Below, in pieces: positions 5,838-12,525 of a stretch of 12,525 nucleotides of DNA. Under the pieces are notes generated by a model that did no database searches, was not told where the DNA came from, and worked only from the letters and a program-made list of their open reading frames with translations. A program made the position numbers and the translations under genes. Position 1 is the first letter of the stretch; each line of letters starts with the position of its first letter. Source of the stretch: an uncultured Blastococcus sp. (lineage in GTDB: Bacteria > Actinomycetota > Actinomycetes > Mycobacteriales > Antricoccaceae); contig CAMIGT010000010.1 in the NCBI GenBank assembly GCA_946221975.1, positions 1 through 12,525 on the forward strand. Direction: 5' to 3'.

Positions 5838-7004
5838 GTGACCATGCCCGAACGCCGGCAACCGACGTGGCTGACCGCGACTTTAGCGGCGTTGGCGACC
5901 GCCATCGCCGCCGCGGGACTGGTGAGCTCCGCCGTAGGGCCCGACGATGTCGCGGTCGGGTGGGTCGGTTGGGTGCTCGCGCCCGTCCTCGGGCTGGTGC
6001 TGCTGGCCGGTGGCCGGCGGTGGCCGCTCGCGACGCTCGCGCTGTCGGTGTTGCTGCTGTATGCCTACTACATCTCGCAGCGTCCGCCGATCGGTCTTGC
6101 GCTGCTGCTGGTGCCGGCCCTCGTCAACGCCGCGGAGCGCGGCCAGGTCCGGCGCGCGAGCGCGGTCGCGGTTTTTGCGCTCGTCGGCGCCTATCTGTGC
6201 CGGGTGCTGCTACTGGACCAGCAGGTGCGGATCCTCGGCACCCAGCTGCTCGCGGAGATAGCGATCGTCATCGGCGCCCTGGCCCTCGGCGACGCGATGC
6301 ACGCCCGCGCCCGGTGGCACACCGAAGCGCAGCGCCGCGTCGACCTCGAGCTGGACGCACACGCCCAGCAGGTCCGGGCTCGCGTCGACGCCGAGCGGCG
6401 CCGGCTCAGCGGCGAGATCCACGACGTCATGGGACACACTCTCGTCGTCGTCTCGCAGCGCGCCAACGTCGCGCTTGCGACGCTCGCGCCCGACCAGCAC
6501 CGGCCGCGGGAGGCGCTGCAGATCATCAAGGACACCGCCCGTGCGGCCCGCCGCGAGGTCGACGATGCGGTCGCGCTGCTGCGGTCGCCGACCGACCTCA
6601 CCCCCGACTCCCCCACGCGCAGCCCCGCGCCCCGGCTCGCCGACCTCGCGGCGCTTGCCGACACGGTCCGGGCCGGCGGCATGAGCGTCGAGCTGCAGAT
6701 GCACGGCACTGACGTCGGGGCCGGCACCCTCGTGGAGAGTACGGCGTACCGCATCGTGCAGGAGGCGCTCACCAACGTGCAGCGCCACTCGCTCGCGACC
6801 CACGTCGACATCGCGATCTCTCGCACGGGCGATCGGCTGGACCTCACGGTCCGCGACAACGGTGGAACCACCGCCGACTGGGTCGCCGGGTCGGGGATCG
6901 TCGGGATGTACGAACGCGTCGCCCTCGTCGGCGGCAGTGTCGAGATCGGCGCGACCGAAGGCGGTTTCTGTGTCACCGCCGGCATTCCGGTGCGCGCGCA
7001 GTGA
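5838..7004 (+). CDS. NarL-type sensor histidine kinase 1
   Basis: A 388-residue membrane kinase. Residues about 10-152 hold some six hydrophobic segments with short loops and no extracytoplasmic domain, so any stimulus is probably sensed in the membrane. A linker helix (155-185) leads to the HisKA_3 dimerisation domain, RRRLSGEIHDVMGHTLVVV, where His195 is the phosphoacceptor. The ATPase domain shows the N box in AYRIVQEALTNVQRHS, the G1 box VRDNGG and the G2 box GSGIVGMYERV. It phosphorylates the response regulator encoded next: the stop and the GTG start overlap by four bases (GTGA). The GTG start is preferred because a -10 box lies six bases upstream. It is divergent from the bd-type oxidase genes, which makes respiration or redox state a reasonable but unproven signal. 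Confidence 0.92.
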   Translation: MTMPERRQPTWLTATLAALATAIAAAGLVSSAVGPDDVAVGWVGWVLAPVLGLVLLAGGRRWPLATLALSVLLLYAYYISQRPPIGLALLLVPALVNAAERGQVRRASAVAVFALVGAYLCRVLLLDQQVRILGTQLLAEIAIVIGALALGDAMHARARWHTEAQRRVDLELDAHAQQVRARVDAERRRLSGEIHDVMGHTLVVVSQRANVALATLAPDQHRPREALQIIKDTARAARREVDDAVALLRSPTDLTPDSPTRSPAPRLADLAALADTVRAGGMSVELQMHGTDVGAGTLVESTAYRIVQEALTNVQRHSLATHVDIAISRTGDRLDLTVRDNGGTTADWVAGSGIVGMYERVALVGGSVEIGATEGGFCVTAGIPVRAQ

Positions 7005-7663
7005 CCGGCGCGATCCGGGTGATGGTGGTCGACGACCAGCCCATGGTGCGCGCCGGAATCCGTAACCTGCTGGAGCTGGCCGGCGGTGAGTTCCTGGTCG
7101 ACCTCGAAGCCTCGACCGGCGACGAGGCGGTCGGCGTACTGCGCACCGAACGCCCGGACGTGGTGTTGATGGACATCCGAATGCCCGCGCTCGACGGCAT
7201 CAGTGCGCTGCGGAAGATCCGCACAATGCCTGCGGTGCAGCACATCCCGGTCATCATGCTGACGACCTTCGACAGCGACGAACTGCTCTTTGAGTCGCTG
7301 GAGGCCGGCGCTGCCGGCTTCGTGCTGAAGGACATCGAGCCGACCGACCTCTACGCCGCCGTACGGGCAGCCCACCGCGGCGACTCGGTGCTGGACCCGA
7401 GCACCACCCGGCGCGTGATCACCCGGGCGCTGGGCGGTGGGCGAGCCAATCCGGACGCGCGCGAACGGGCCGGATCGCTCACCGACCGAGAGCGCGACGT
7501 ACTCATCGCCGTCGCGCGCGGGCTCACCAACGACGAGATCGCGGCCGAGCTCTACCTGAGCCCGGCCACCGTGCGCACCTACGTCAGCCGGCTGATGGCG
7601 CGCCTGGGCTGCCGCGACCGCGTGGCCCTCACGATCCTGGCCTACCAGGCGCGCCTCGTCTGA
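7001..7663 (+). CDS. NarL/FixJ-family response regulator 1
   Basis: A 220-residue regulator. The receiver domain (about 5-122) carries the acidic pair Asp11/Asp12, the phosphoacceptor Asp58 in VVLMDIRMP, Thr88/Thr89 in MLTTFD and Lys110 in FVLKD, so all residues needed for phosphorylation are there. The C-terminal LuxR-type helix-turn-helix (about 155-215) reads LTDRERDVLIAVARGLTNDEIAAELYLSPATVRTYVSRLMARLG. The GTG start overlaps the kinase stop, so the pair is made together. Target genes are not shown by the sequence; the divergent oxidase pair and the operon itself are the first candidates, with the dyad at 5789-5800 as a possible site. Confidence 0.95.
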   Translation: MTGAIRVMVVDDQPMVRAGIRNLLELAGGEFLVDLEASTGDEAVGVLRTERPDVVLMDIRMPALDGISALRKIRTMPAVQHIPVIMLTTFDSDELLFESLEAGAAGFVLKDIEPTDLYAAVRAAHRGDSVLDPSTTRRVITRALGGGRANPDARERAGSLTDRERDVLIAVARGLTNDEIAAELYLSPATVRTYVSRLMARLGCRDRVALTILAYQARLV

Positions 7664-7682
7664 TCGGGCGCCGCGGCAAACC

Positions 7683-7733
7683 ACGATGCTGAAAACTTTC
7701 AGTCACCTGGTGACTGAAAGTCTTCAGCATCGT
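7683..7733. terminator. bidirectional terminator between convergent genes
   Basis: A near-perfect palindrome with 25-base arms, 7683-7707 and 7709-7733, and one A/C mismatch (7694 with 7722). It is markedly AT-richer than its surroundings and includes AAAACTTTC on one side and GAAAGTCTT on the other. It fills the 77-bp gap between response regulator 1 (ends 7663) and the Clp gene (ends 7741), where both transcripts need to stop. The runs of A and T are inside the stem and not after it, so efficiency is uncertain. Confidence 0.75.
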
Positions 7734-7740
7734 TGAGTAC

Positions 7741-10320
7741 CTACTTGGCGGCGTCCTTCTTGGTGGCCTTCTTGGCCGCGGACTTCTTGGCCGGGGCCTT
7801 CTTGGCTGCCGACTTCTTCGCCGGTGCCTTCTCGCCGGAGTCCTTGCCGTCGCTGTCGTCGTCCGGCGCCTCGTCGGCGATCACCTGGATATCGAGCTTG
7901 TTGTCCTTGGCATCGAGGCGCACCGTGTCGCCCGGGGTGAGCTGGCCGCCGAGCAGCATCGACGACAGCTTGTTGTCGAGCTCCTTCTGCACCGCGCGAC
8001 GCAGCGGCCGCGCACCGAACCCGGGATCGAAGGCCTCCTCGACAAACCAGTCCTTCGCCGGAATGGTCGCCTCGAACCCGACGGACTGGGCATCGAGCAT
8101 CCGCTCGGTCGAGCGGAGGATCAGCGTGATGATCTCGCGCAGGTCCGACTCGGTGAGCCGGTGGAAGATCACCGTCTCGTCGATCCGGTTCAGGAACTCC
8201 GGGCGGAAGTGTGCCCGCAGTCGCTCCATGATCTGCGGCTCGATCTTCTTAAGGTCGTCGTCCTTGGCCTCCAGGATCAGGTCGGAGCCGATGTTGCTGG
8301 TGAGCAGCACGATCGTGTTCTTGAAGTCGACGGTGCGGCCCTGCGCGTCGGTCACCCGCCCGTCATCGAGCAGCTGCAGCAGGATGTTGAAGACGTCCGG
8401 GTGCGCCTTCTCGATCTCGTCGAAGAGCACGACGGTGTAGGGCTGGCGGCGTACTCGATCGGTCAGCTGGCCGGCCTCCTCGTAGCCGACGTAGCCCGGA
8501 GGGGCGCCGACGAGCCGCGAGACGGTGTGCTTCTCCTGGAACTCGCTCATGTCGAAGCGGATCATCCGGTCGCTCTCGCCGAAGACCGCCTCAGCGAGTG
8601 CCTTCGCCAGCTCGGTCTTGCCGACGCCGGTCGGTCCGAGGAACAGGAACGAGCCCAGCGGCCGGTTGGGATCGGACATCCCGGCTCGCCCTCGGCGTAC
8701 TGCCTCCGCGACGGCGGTGACCGCCTCGTTCTGGCCGATGACCCGCTTGTGCAGCACGTCTTCGAGCTTCAGCAGCCGCTCGCGCTCCTCGGTGGTCAGC
8801 TCGGCGACCGGGATGCCGGTACGCCGCGAGACGACCTCGGCGATGTCGACGACCGTCACCTCGGGCGTGGGTCCGCGATCGGTGTCGTCGAGCTCGGACT
8901 CCTTCTCGTCGATCTGCTGCTTGATCTTGGCCGCGCCGTCGTAGTCCTCGTTGGCGACCGCCGCGTCCTTCTCGCGGTTCAGCCGGGCGATCTCGTCTTC
9001 GACCGCACGCGTGTCCGGGTCGGAGGTCTTCGTCTTCAGCCGCACGCGGGCGCCGGCCTGGTCGACCAGGTCGATGGCCTTGTCGGGCATGAATCGGTCG
9101 GTGATGTAGCGGTCGGACAGCTCCGCGGCCGCGACGAGCGACTCGTCGGTGTAGTGCACGTCGTGATGCTCTTCGTAGACGTCGACCAGTCCGCGCAGGA
9201 TCTCGATGGTGTCGTCGACACTCGGCTCGGAGACCATCACCGGCTGGAAACGGCGCTCGAGCGCCGCGTCCTTCTCGATGTTCTTGCGGTACTCATCGAT
9301 CGTGGTGGCGCCGATCATGTGCAGCTCGCCGCGCGCCAGCGCGGGCTTGAGCAGGTTGCCGGCGTCCATCGACCCCTCGCCACCGGAGCCCGCGCCGACG
9401 ATCGTGTGCAGCTCGTCGATAAACAGGATGATCTCGTCGCTGTTTTCCTTGACCTCGTCGAGAATCTTCTTCAGCCGCTCCTCGAACTCACCGCGATACT
9501 TGCTGCCCGCGACGAGCGACCCGATATCGAGCGCGATGACGCGACGGTTCTGCAGGGTCTGGGGTACGTCGCCGTTGACGATCCGCTGGGCGATGCCCTC
9601 CACGATCGCGGTCTTACCGACACCCGGATCGCCGATCAGCACCGGGTTGTTCTTGCGCCGCCGCGACAGGATCTCAATGGTGTCGGCGATCTCGTCGGTG
9701 CGCCCAACCACCGGGTCCACGCCGCCTTCGCGAGCTTCCTCGGTGAGGTCGCGGCCGTACTCGTCGAGGGTCGGCGTACTCGACTCCTTCTTGGCGCGTC
9801 CGCCGCCGCCCCGCGCTGCGTCCTGCTCGAGACCGGAGCCCGCGCCAGAAAGCACCCGCGCCGCGGGGCTCTCGCGGTTGGCCGCCACTCCGAGCAACAG
9901 GTGGTCCGGGCCGACGTACGACGCCCCGCCACGGGCGGCCTGCTGCTGCGCGACCCGGACCGCCTGCTTGGTGCGCGCGCTCAGCACCGGGTCGGAATCG
10001 CCTGAGGTGTCGGCATTGTCGCCGGTCAGCAGGTCCTCCATCTGGTCTGCCACGGAGTCCACGTTGAGGTTGAGGTTGGCCAGCGCCGAGCGCGTCGGCT
10101 CATTCGTCGCGGCCGCGTACAGCAGGTGCTCGGGCGTGATCTCCGGGTTGCCCCAGTCGGCAGCGGCCTCTTGCGCGGCCGCCACCATGCGCTTGGCATC
10201 GTCGGTCAGCAGCCGGTTGAGATCAACTCGCTGCACCGGTTGCATCCCCCGGCTCGCGCCAAAGAAGCGATTGATGATGTCATCGAAGGCGCCATCGGCG
10301 CCCATCCAGTCGGTCGACAT
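7741..10320 (-). CDS. ClpC/ClpA-like double AAA+ ATPase with histone-like C-terminal tail
   Basis: An 859-residue Hsp100 unfoldase. In order: an N-terminal extension (1-30), a double Clp_N repeat (about 33-160), AAA1 with Walker A GDPGVGKT (230-237), Walker B IILFIDE (297-303) and pore loop KYRGEFE, a short UVR-like middle domain (438-482), AAA2 with Walker A GPTGVGKT (562-569), Walker B VVLFDE and pore loop GYVGYEEAG, then the D2-small domain to about 815. The short middle domain is ClpC-like and not ClpB-like. Two oddities: residues 674-700 show no [LIV]-G-[FL] ClpP-docking loop, and the last 31 residues (829-859) are a Lys/Ala/Pro tail with [10 protein letters not shown] twice in tandem. 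It may therefore work without ClpP, perhaps near nucleic acid or another acidic partner; this is inference. The ATG at 10320 has AAGGAG ten bases upstream. Confidence 0.93.
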   Translation of the reverse strand: MSTDWMGADGAFDDIINRFFGASRGMQPVQRVDLNRLLTDDAKRMVAAAQEAAADWGNPEITPEHLLYAAATNEPTRSALANLNLNVDSVADQMEDLLTGDNADTSGDSDPVLSARTKQAVRVAQQQAARGGASYVGPDHLLLGVAANRESPAARVLSGAGSGLEQDAARGGGGRAKKESSTPTLDEYGRDLTEEAREGGVDPVVGRTDEIADTIEILSRRRKNNPVLIGDPGVGKTAIVEGIAQRIVNGDVPQTLQNRRVIALDIGSLVAGSKYRGEFEERLKKILDEVKENSDEIILFIDELHTIVGAGSGGEGSMDAGNLLKPALARGELHMIGATTIDEYRKNIEKDAALERRFQPVMVSEPSVDDTIEILRGLVDVYEEHHDVHYTDESLVAAAELSDRYITDRFMPDKAIDLVDQAGARVRLKTKTSDPDTRAVEDEIARLNREKDAAVANEDYDGAAKIKQQIDEKESELDDTDRGPTPEVTVVDIAEVVSRRTGIPVAELTTEERERLLKLEDVLHKRVIGQNEAVTAVAEAVRRGRAGMSDPNRPLGSFLFLGPTGVGKTELAKALAEAVFGESDRMIRFDMSEFQEKHTVSRLVGAPPGYVGYEEAGQLTDRVRRQPYTVVLFDEIEKAHPDVFNILLQLLDDGRVTDAQGRTVDFKNTIVLLTSNIGSDLILEAKDDDLKKIEPQIMERLRAHFRPEFLNRIDETVIFHRLTESDLREIITLILRSTERMLDAQSVGFEATIPAKDWFVEEAFDPGFGARPLRRAVQKELDNKLSSMLLGGQLTPGDTVRLDAKDNKLDIQVIADEAPDDDSDGKDSGEKAPAKKSAAKKAPAKKSAAKKATKKDAAK

Positions 10321-10330
10321 GTGCGGCCTA

Positions 10331-10336
10331 CTCCTT
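10331..10336 (-). promoter_or_regulatory. ribosome binding site of the Clp gene
   Basis: On the minus strand AAGGAG lies ten bases before the ATG at 10320, supporting this start. Confidence 0.6.
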
Positions 10337-10412
10337 TTCGCTTCGGATGTTGCAGTCGATGTGGCGTATGCAGTCTGAGGTCGCTGATTCCCGCAGCGTG
10401 ACCCAGGTCTCG

Positions 10413-10441
10413 ACGCTAACGCGTGAACCAGACTCAGCCAA
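10413..10441 (-). promoter_or_regulatory. predicted promoter of the Clp gene
   Basis: On the minus strand TTGGCT (10436-10441) and TAGCGT (10413-10418) are separated by 17 bases. Transcription would begin near 10406, giving a leader of about 85 bases with a proper ribosome binding site. I saw no HspR-type CTTGAGT/ACTCAAG repeat, so heat-shock control by HspR is not indicated here. Confidence 0.38.
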
Positions 10442-10529
10442 GGGGCACCCCCGGACGACGTCGAGTACGGCGATCTGCGACCGCAGGCCGATGTCGGAAC
10501 CTCGCCGGCGCCGTACCCTAAGTGCCGAT

Positions 10530-11786
10530 ATGCCCGCCACCGAAGTTTTCACCATGCAGCCGGCGACCTGGTATGAACGCCGGGTCGTGCTGGCCGATGC
10601 GCTGGTGGCCGGCGTACTCGTCCTTTTCCTCGGCCTCGCCGGTGGCCTGGTGGCCATCGAAATCGGCGGGTGGTCGGCGGTCGCGTTGCCGGCCATGTCG
10701 TCGATCGCCCTCTTCTTCCGGCGCAGCTGGCCGATGTTCATGGTCAGCGTCATCGCGTTCGTGTCGGTACTGGAGCTGGTCGTGCTTCGGTCGAGTTCCG
10801 GACTGCCCTCGGACATCTTCGTACTCCTCGCGGTGCACACTGCGGCGCGCTACTGCCCGCGGTGGTTCGGCTGGAGCGCTCTGGTGCTCGCCATCCTGGG
10901 CTCGATCGGCGCGGCGTACTTCTGGGTCTTCGACAACCCGGTCATCGGTATGCCGGAACGGCTGCAGACCGCGATCCTGACCGGACTCGGCCTGACCTCG
11001 CTGGCGATCGCCGCCTTCGCGATCGGGCGCGCTCAACGTGGGCGGCACCGCGCCATCCAGCGCCAGATCGCCTCGCTTGGCGAACGCAACCGTCTCCTGC
11101 AGATCGAACACGAGCAGGCGATGGCGCTGGCGACCGAGCAGGAACGCGCCCGGCTCGCGGCCGAGACCCACGACATTCTCGCGCATTCGCTGGCGATCAT
11201 CGTGGCGCAGGCCGACGGAGCGACCATGCTTGCCGACCGTGACCCGGCGCGCGCCGCCGATGCGCTGCGGACGATTGCCGACACCAGCCGCGAGGCGCTT
11301 GCCGAGGTGCGCCTGAAAGTCGCCGCGCTTCGCGACGGCACCGATCCGCACGATGCTGACTCGCTCGCACCGTCGAAAACCGTGGGCGACATCGGCGATC
11401 TGATCGAGACGGTCGAGGCCGCGGGGCCACGGATCACGCTCACCACGGCTGGGGAGCTCGGCCGGATCCCGCCCGGTCCGTCGCTCGCGGCGTACCGCAT
11501 CGTGCAGGAGTCACTGACCAACGTGCTGAAGCATGCCGGCCCGCATCCGGTGGTCTCGGTCGATGTTCGCATCGCCGGCAACGCGCTCGACGTACTCGTC
11601 CGAGACGATGGTCGCGGCGCGGCTGGCGGCGGGGACCATTCCGGCAACGGCCTGCGCGGCATGCGGACCCGGGCCGAGCAGTACGGCGGCAGCCTGCTCG
11701 CCGGGCCGCGTGTCGGCGGCGGTTTTGAAGTCGCCGCACACATCCCGATCCCCCGACTTGCCGAGAGCGAGAGAGCACCCGCATGA
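10530..11786 (+). CDS. NarL-type sensor histidine kinase 2
   Basis: A 418-residue membrane kinase. Residues about 18-168 contain some five to six hydrophobic segments without a periplasmic domain. A coiled linker (QRQIASLGERNRLLQIEHEQAMALATEQERAR, 177-208) leads to the HisKA_3 motif AETHDILAHSLAIIVAQ with His214 as phosphoacceptor. The ATPase domain has AAYRIVQESLTNVLKHAG (N box), VRDDGRGA (G1) and GNGLRGMRTRAE (G2). The linker length is typical of actinobacterial kinases of the DesK/LiaS-like group. I chose ATG 10530; the frame stays open to 10347 but the upstream residues are atypical, and ATG 10554 is an alternative. TACCCT at 10514-10519 could be its -10 box. The stop overlaps the next start by four bases (ATGA). 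The signal is unknown. Confidence 0.92.
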   Translation: MPATEVFTMQPATWYERRVVLADALVAGVLVLFLGLAGGLVAIEIGGWSAVALPAMSSIALFFRRSWPMFMVSVIAFVSVLELVVLRSSSGLPSDIFVLLAVHTAARYCPRWFGWSALVLAILGSIGAAYFWVFDNPVIGMPERLQTAILTGLGLTSLAIAAFAIGRAQRGRHRAIQRQIASLGERNRLLQIEHEQAMALATEQERARLAAETHDILAHSLAIIVAQADGATMLADRDPARAADALRTIADTSREALAEVRLKVAALRDGTDPHDADSLAPSKTVGDIGDLIETVEAAGPRITLTTAGELGRIPPGPSLAAYRIVQESLTNVLKHAGPHPVVSVDVRIAGNALDVLVRDDGRGAAGGGDHSGNGLRGMRTRAEQYGGSLLAGPRVGGGFEVAAHIPIPRLAESERAPA

Positions 11787-12433
11787 GCATTCGGATCATC
11801 CTGGTGGACGACCAAGCGTTGGTACGCAGCGGCTTTTCGATGGTCATAGACTCGCAGGAGGACATGACCGTCGTGGGCGAGGCTGACGACGGCCAGCAGG
11901 CGGTGTCGCTGGTCAGCTCGACGCCGTGCGACCTCGTCGTCATGGACATCCGGATGCCGGTGCTGGACGGCGTACAGGCCACCGCGCAGATCGTCACGCG
12001 ACTCGGCGAGGCCGCGCCGCGCATCTTGATCCTGACCACGTTTGACACCGACGAGCACCTGGTCGGGGCGTTGAGGGCCGGCGCCTCGGGCTTTTTGCTC
12101 AAGGGTGCCCGGCCGGCCGAGCTGCTCTCGGCAATCCGCGCCATCGCCGGAGGCGAGGCCGTGCTGGCGCCGAGTGCCACCAAACGGCTGCTCGAGCAGT
12201 TCACCCCAGAGCTGCCCACGCCGCGCTCCGACGTACGCCTCGACTCGCTCACCGACCGCGAGCGTGAGGTGCTCATGGAGGTCACCACCGGCGCGACCAA
12301 CCCGGAGATCGCCGCGAAGCTCCATATGGCCGAGGGCACCGTCAAGACCCACATCGGCCGGCTGCTGCACAAGACCCAGTCCCGCGACCGGGTCGGGCTG
12401 GTGCTCTTCGCCCACGACATCGGCCTGCTCTAG
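11783..12433 (+). CDS. NarL/FixJ-family response regulator 2
   Basis: A 216-residue regulator with a complete receiver domain (about 3-118): Asp9/Asp10, phosphoacceptor Asp55 in LVVMDIRMP, Thr85 in ILTTFD and Lys107 in FLLKG. The LuxR-type helix-turn-helix (about 153-210) reads LTDREREVLMEVTTGATNPEIAAKLHMAEGTVKTHIGRLLHKTQ. Translational coupling to kinase 2 (ATGA overlap) identifies its partner. The protein is a clear paralogue of response regulator 1 in this window but differs in many positions, so this is not a recent duplication. Its stop TAG lies 16 bases before the 21-bp tandem array and overlaps a possible minus-strand stop. Confidence 0.95.
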   Translation: MSIRIILVDDQALVRSGFSMVIDSQEDMTVVGEADDGQQAVSLVSSTPCDLVVMDIRMPVLDGVQATAQIVTRLGEAAPRILILTTFDTDEHLVGALRAGASGFLLKGARPAELLSAIRAIAGGEAVLAPSATKRLLEQFTPELPTPRSDVRLDSLTDREREVLMEVTTGATNPEIAAKLHMAEGTVKTHIGRLLHKTQSRDRVGLVLFAHDIGLL

Positions 12434-12525
12434 TCGCGCCGATTCGCCTGATTAACGCTCGGATCGGTGAGATTAACGCTCGGATCGGTGAGATTAACGC
12501 TCGGATCGGTGAGATTAACGCTCGG
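12430..12525 (-). CDS. possible 3' end of a gene encoding heptapeptide repeats (partial)
   Basis: The minus strand reads through the tandem array without a stop as repeated PSVNLTD, three full copies plus PSVN, then QANRRD and TAG at 12432-12430. The stop interlocks with the response regulator stop (12431-12433), the same tail-to-tail packing seen at 4050-4056. A unit of exactly seven codons favours coding. Against it: other frames of a perfect 21-bp repeat are open too, including one on the plus strand (INARIGE), the AAT and GTT codons are unusual for this genome, and only 31 codons are visible. I do not recognise the repeat as a known domain. Confidence 0.25.
   Translation of the reverse strand, partial: PSVNLTDPSVNLTDPSVNLTDPSVNQANRRD
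12450..12525. repeat. 21-bp perfect tandem repeat array, open at the window edge
   Basis: Units run 12450-12470, 12471-12491 and 12492-12512, then 13 bases of a fourth unit (12513-12525). Each unit begins GATTAACGCTCGG and ends ATCGGTGA, with no differences between copies and no spacers, so it is not a CRISPR array. I found no other copy in the window and no good dyad inside the unit. The unit is 21 bases, both two helical turns and seven codons. It may be a protein-coding repeat, a set of binding sites in phase, or a variable-number repeat. Confidence 0.95.

Noticed and set aside
8161..10005. Plus-strand open frame of 614 codons opposite the Clp gene
   Set aside because: Antisense of a conserved AAA+ gene; its composition is repetitive Val/Asp/Leu/Arg with no recognisable fold or start signal.
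10321..10529. HspR-type heat-shock operator upstream of the Clp gene
   Set aside because: No CTTGAGT-N7-ACTCAAG-like pair was found; only a short TGCAGTC direct repeat (10351-10357 and 10369-10375) with no known meaning.
5838..12433. Recent duplication producing the two kinase/regulator pairs
   Set aside because: Both are NarL-type systems, but their membrane domains, linkers and most non-motif residues differ, so they are ordinary distant paralogues.
12450..12525. CRISPR array
   Set aside because: The 21-bp units abut with no spacers and no cas genes are nearby.

Overview
The window is GC-rich DNA (roughly two thirds G+C by eye) from a bacterium, almost certainly an actinomycete (Actinomycetota). 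Supporting signs are the NarL-type two-component systems, the DHA2 exporter/TetR pair, the DR2398-type flavoprotein, start codons placed six bases after a TANNNT -10 box, and an actinobacterial-style Lys/Ala tail on a Clp ATPase. I cannot place it below phylum with confidence. There are twelve well-supported genes, one possible partial gene at the right edge, and no RNA genes, insertion sequences or CRISPR arrays that I can see.

Left part (1-4056). A small ECF-type sigma factor is translationally coupled to an O6-methylguanine-DNA methyltransferase. They converge on a DHA2-family drug exporter, which is divergent from its probable TetR repressor; the intergenic region holds overlapping operator-like palindromes and both promoters. 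A strong hairpin follows, then a probably leaderless FMN-dependent PPOX-family flavoprotein.

Middle (4050-7663). A minus-strand pair encodes a highly divergent bd-type oxidase. The subunit I homologue keeps the haem ligands but has lost nearly all of the Q-loop. Its partner resembles only the first part of CydB, at 173 residues. The pair is divergent from a histidine kinase/response regulator operon, and a perfect 12-bp palindrome lies between them, so the two-component system may control the oxidase genes.

Right part (7664-12525). A 25-bp-arm palindrome separates the first response regulator from a convergent ClpC-like double AAA+ ATPase. This ATPase lacks a recognisable ClpP-docking loop and ends in a histone-H1-like AKK tail. 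A second NarL-type kinase/regulator pair follows. It runs into a 21-bp perfect tandem array that continues past the window edge and could be the 3' end of a convergent gene encoding heptapeptide repeats.

Across the whole window the word CGTACTC/GAGTACG occurs 23 times, where one or two would be expected. It appears in all codon phases and between genes, and it drives the use of otherwise rare GTA and AGT codons. This DNA-level signal, and the minimal bd-type oxidase, are the two most unusual things here.
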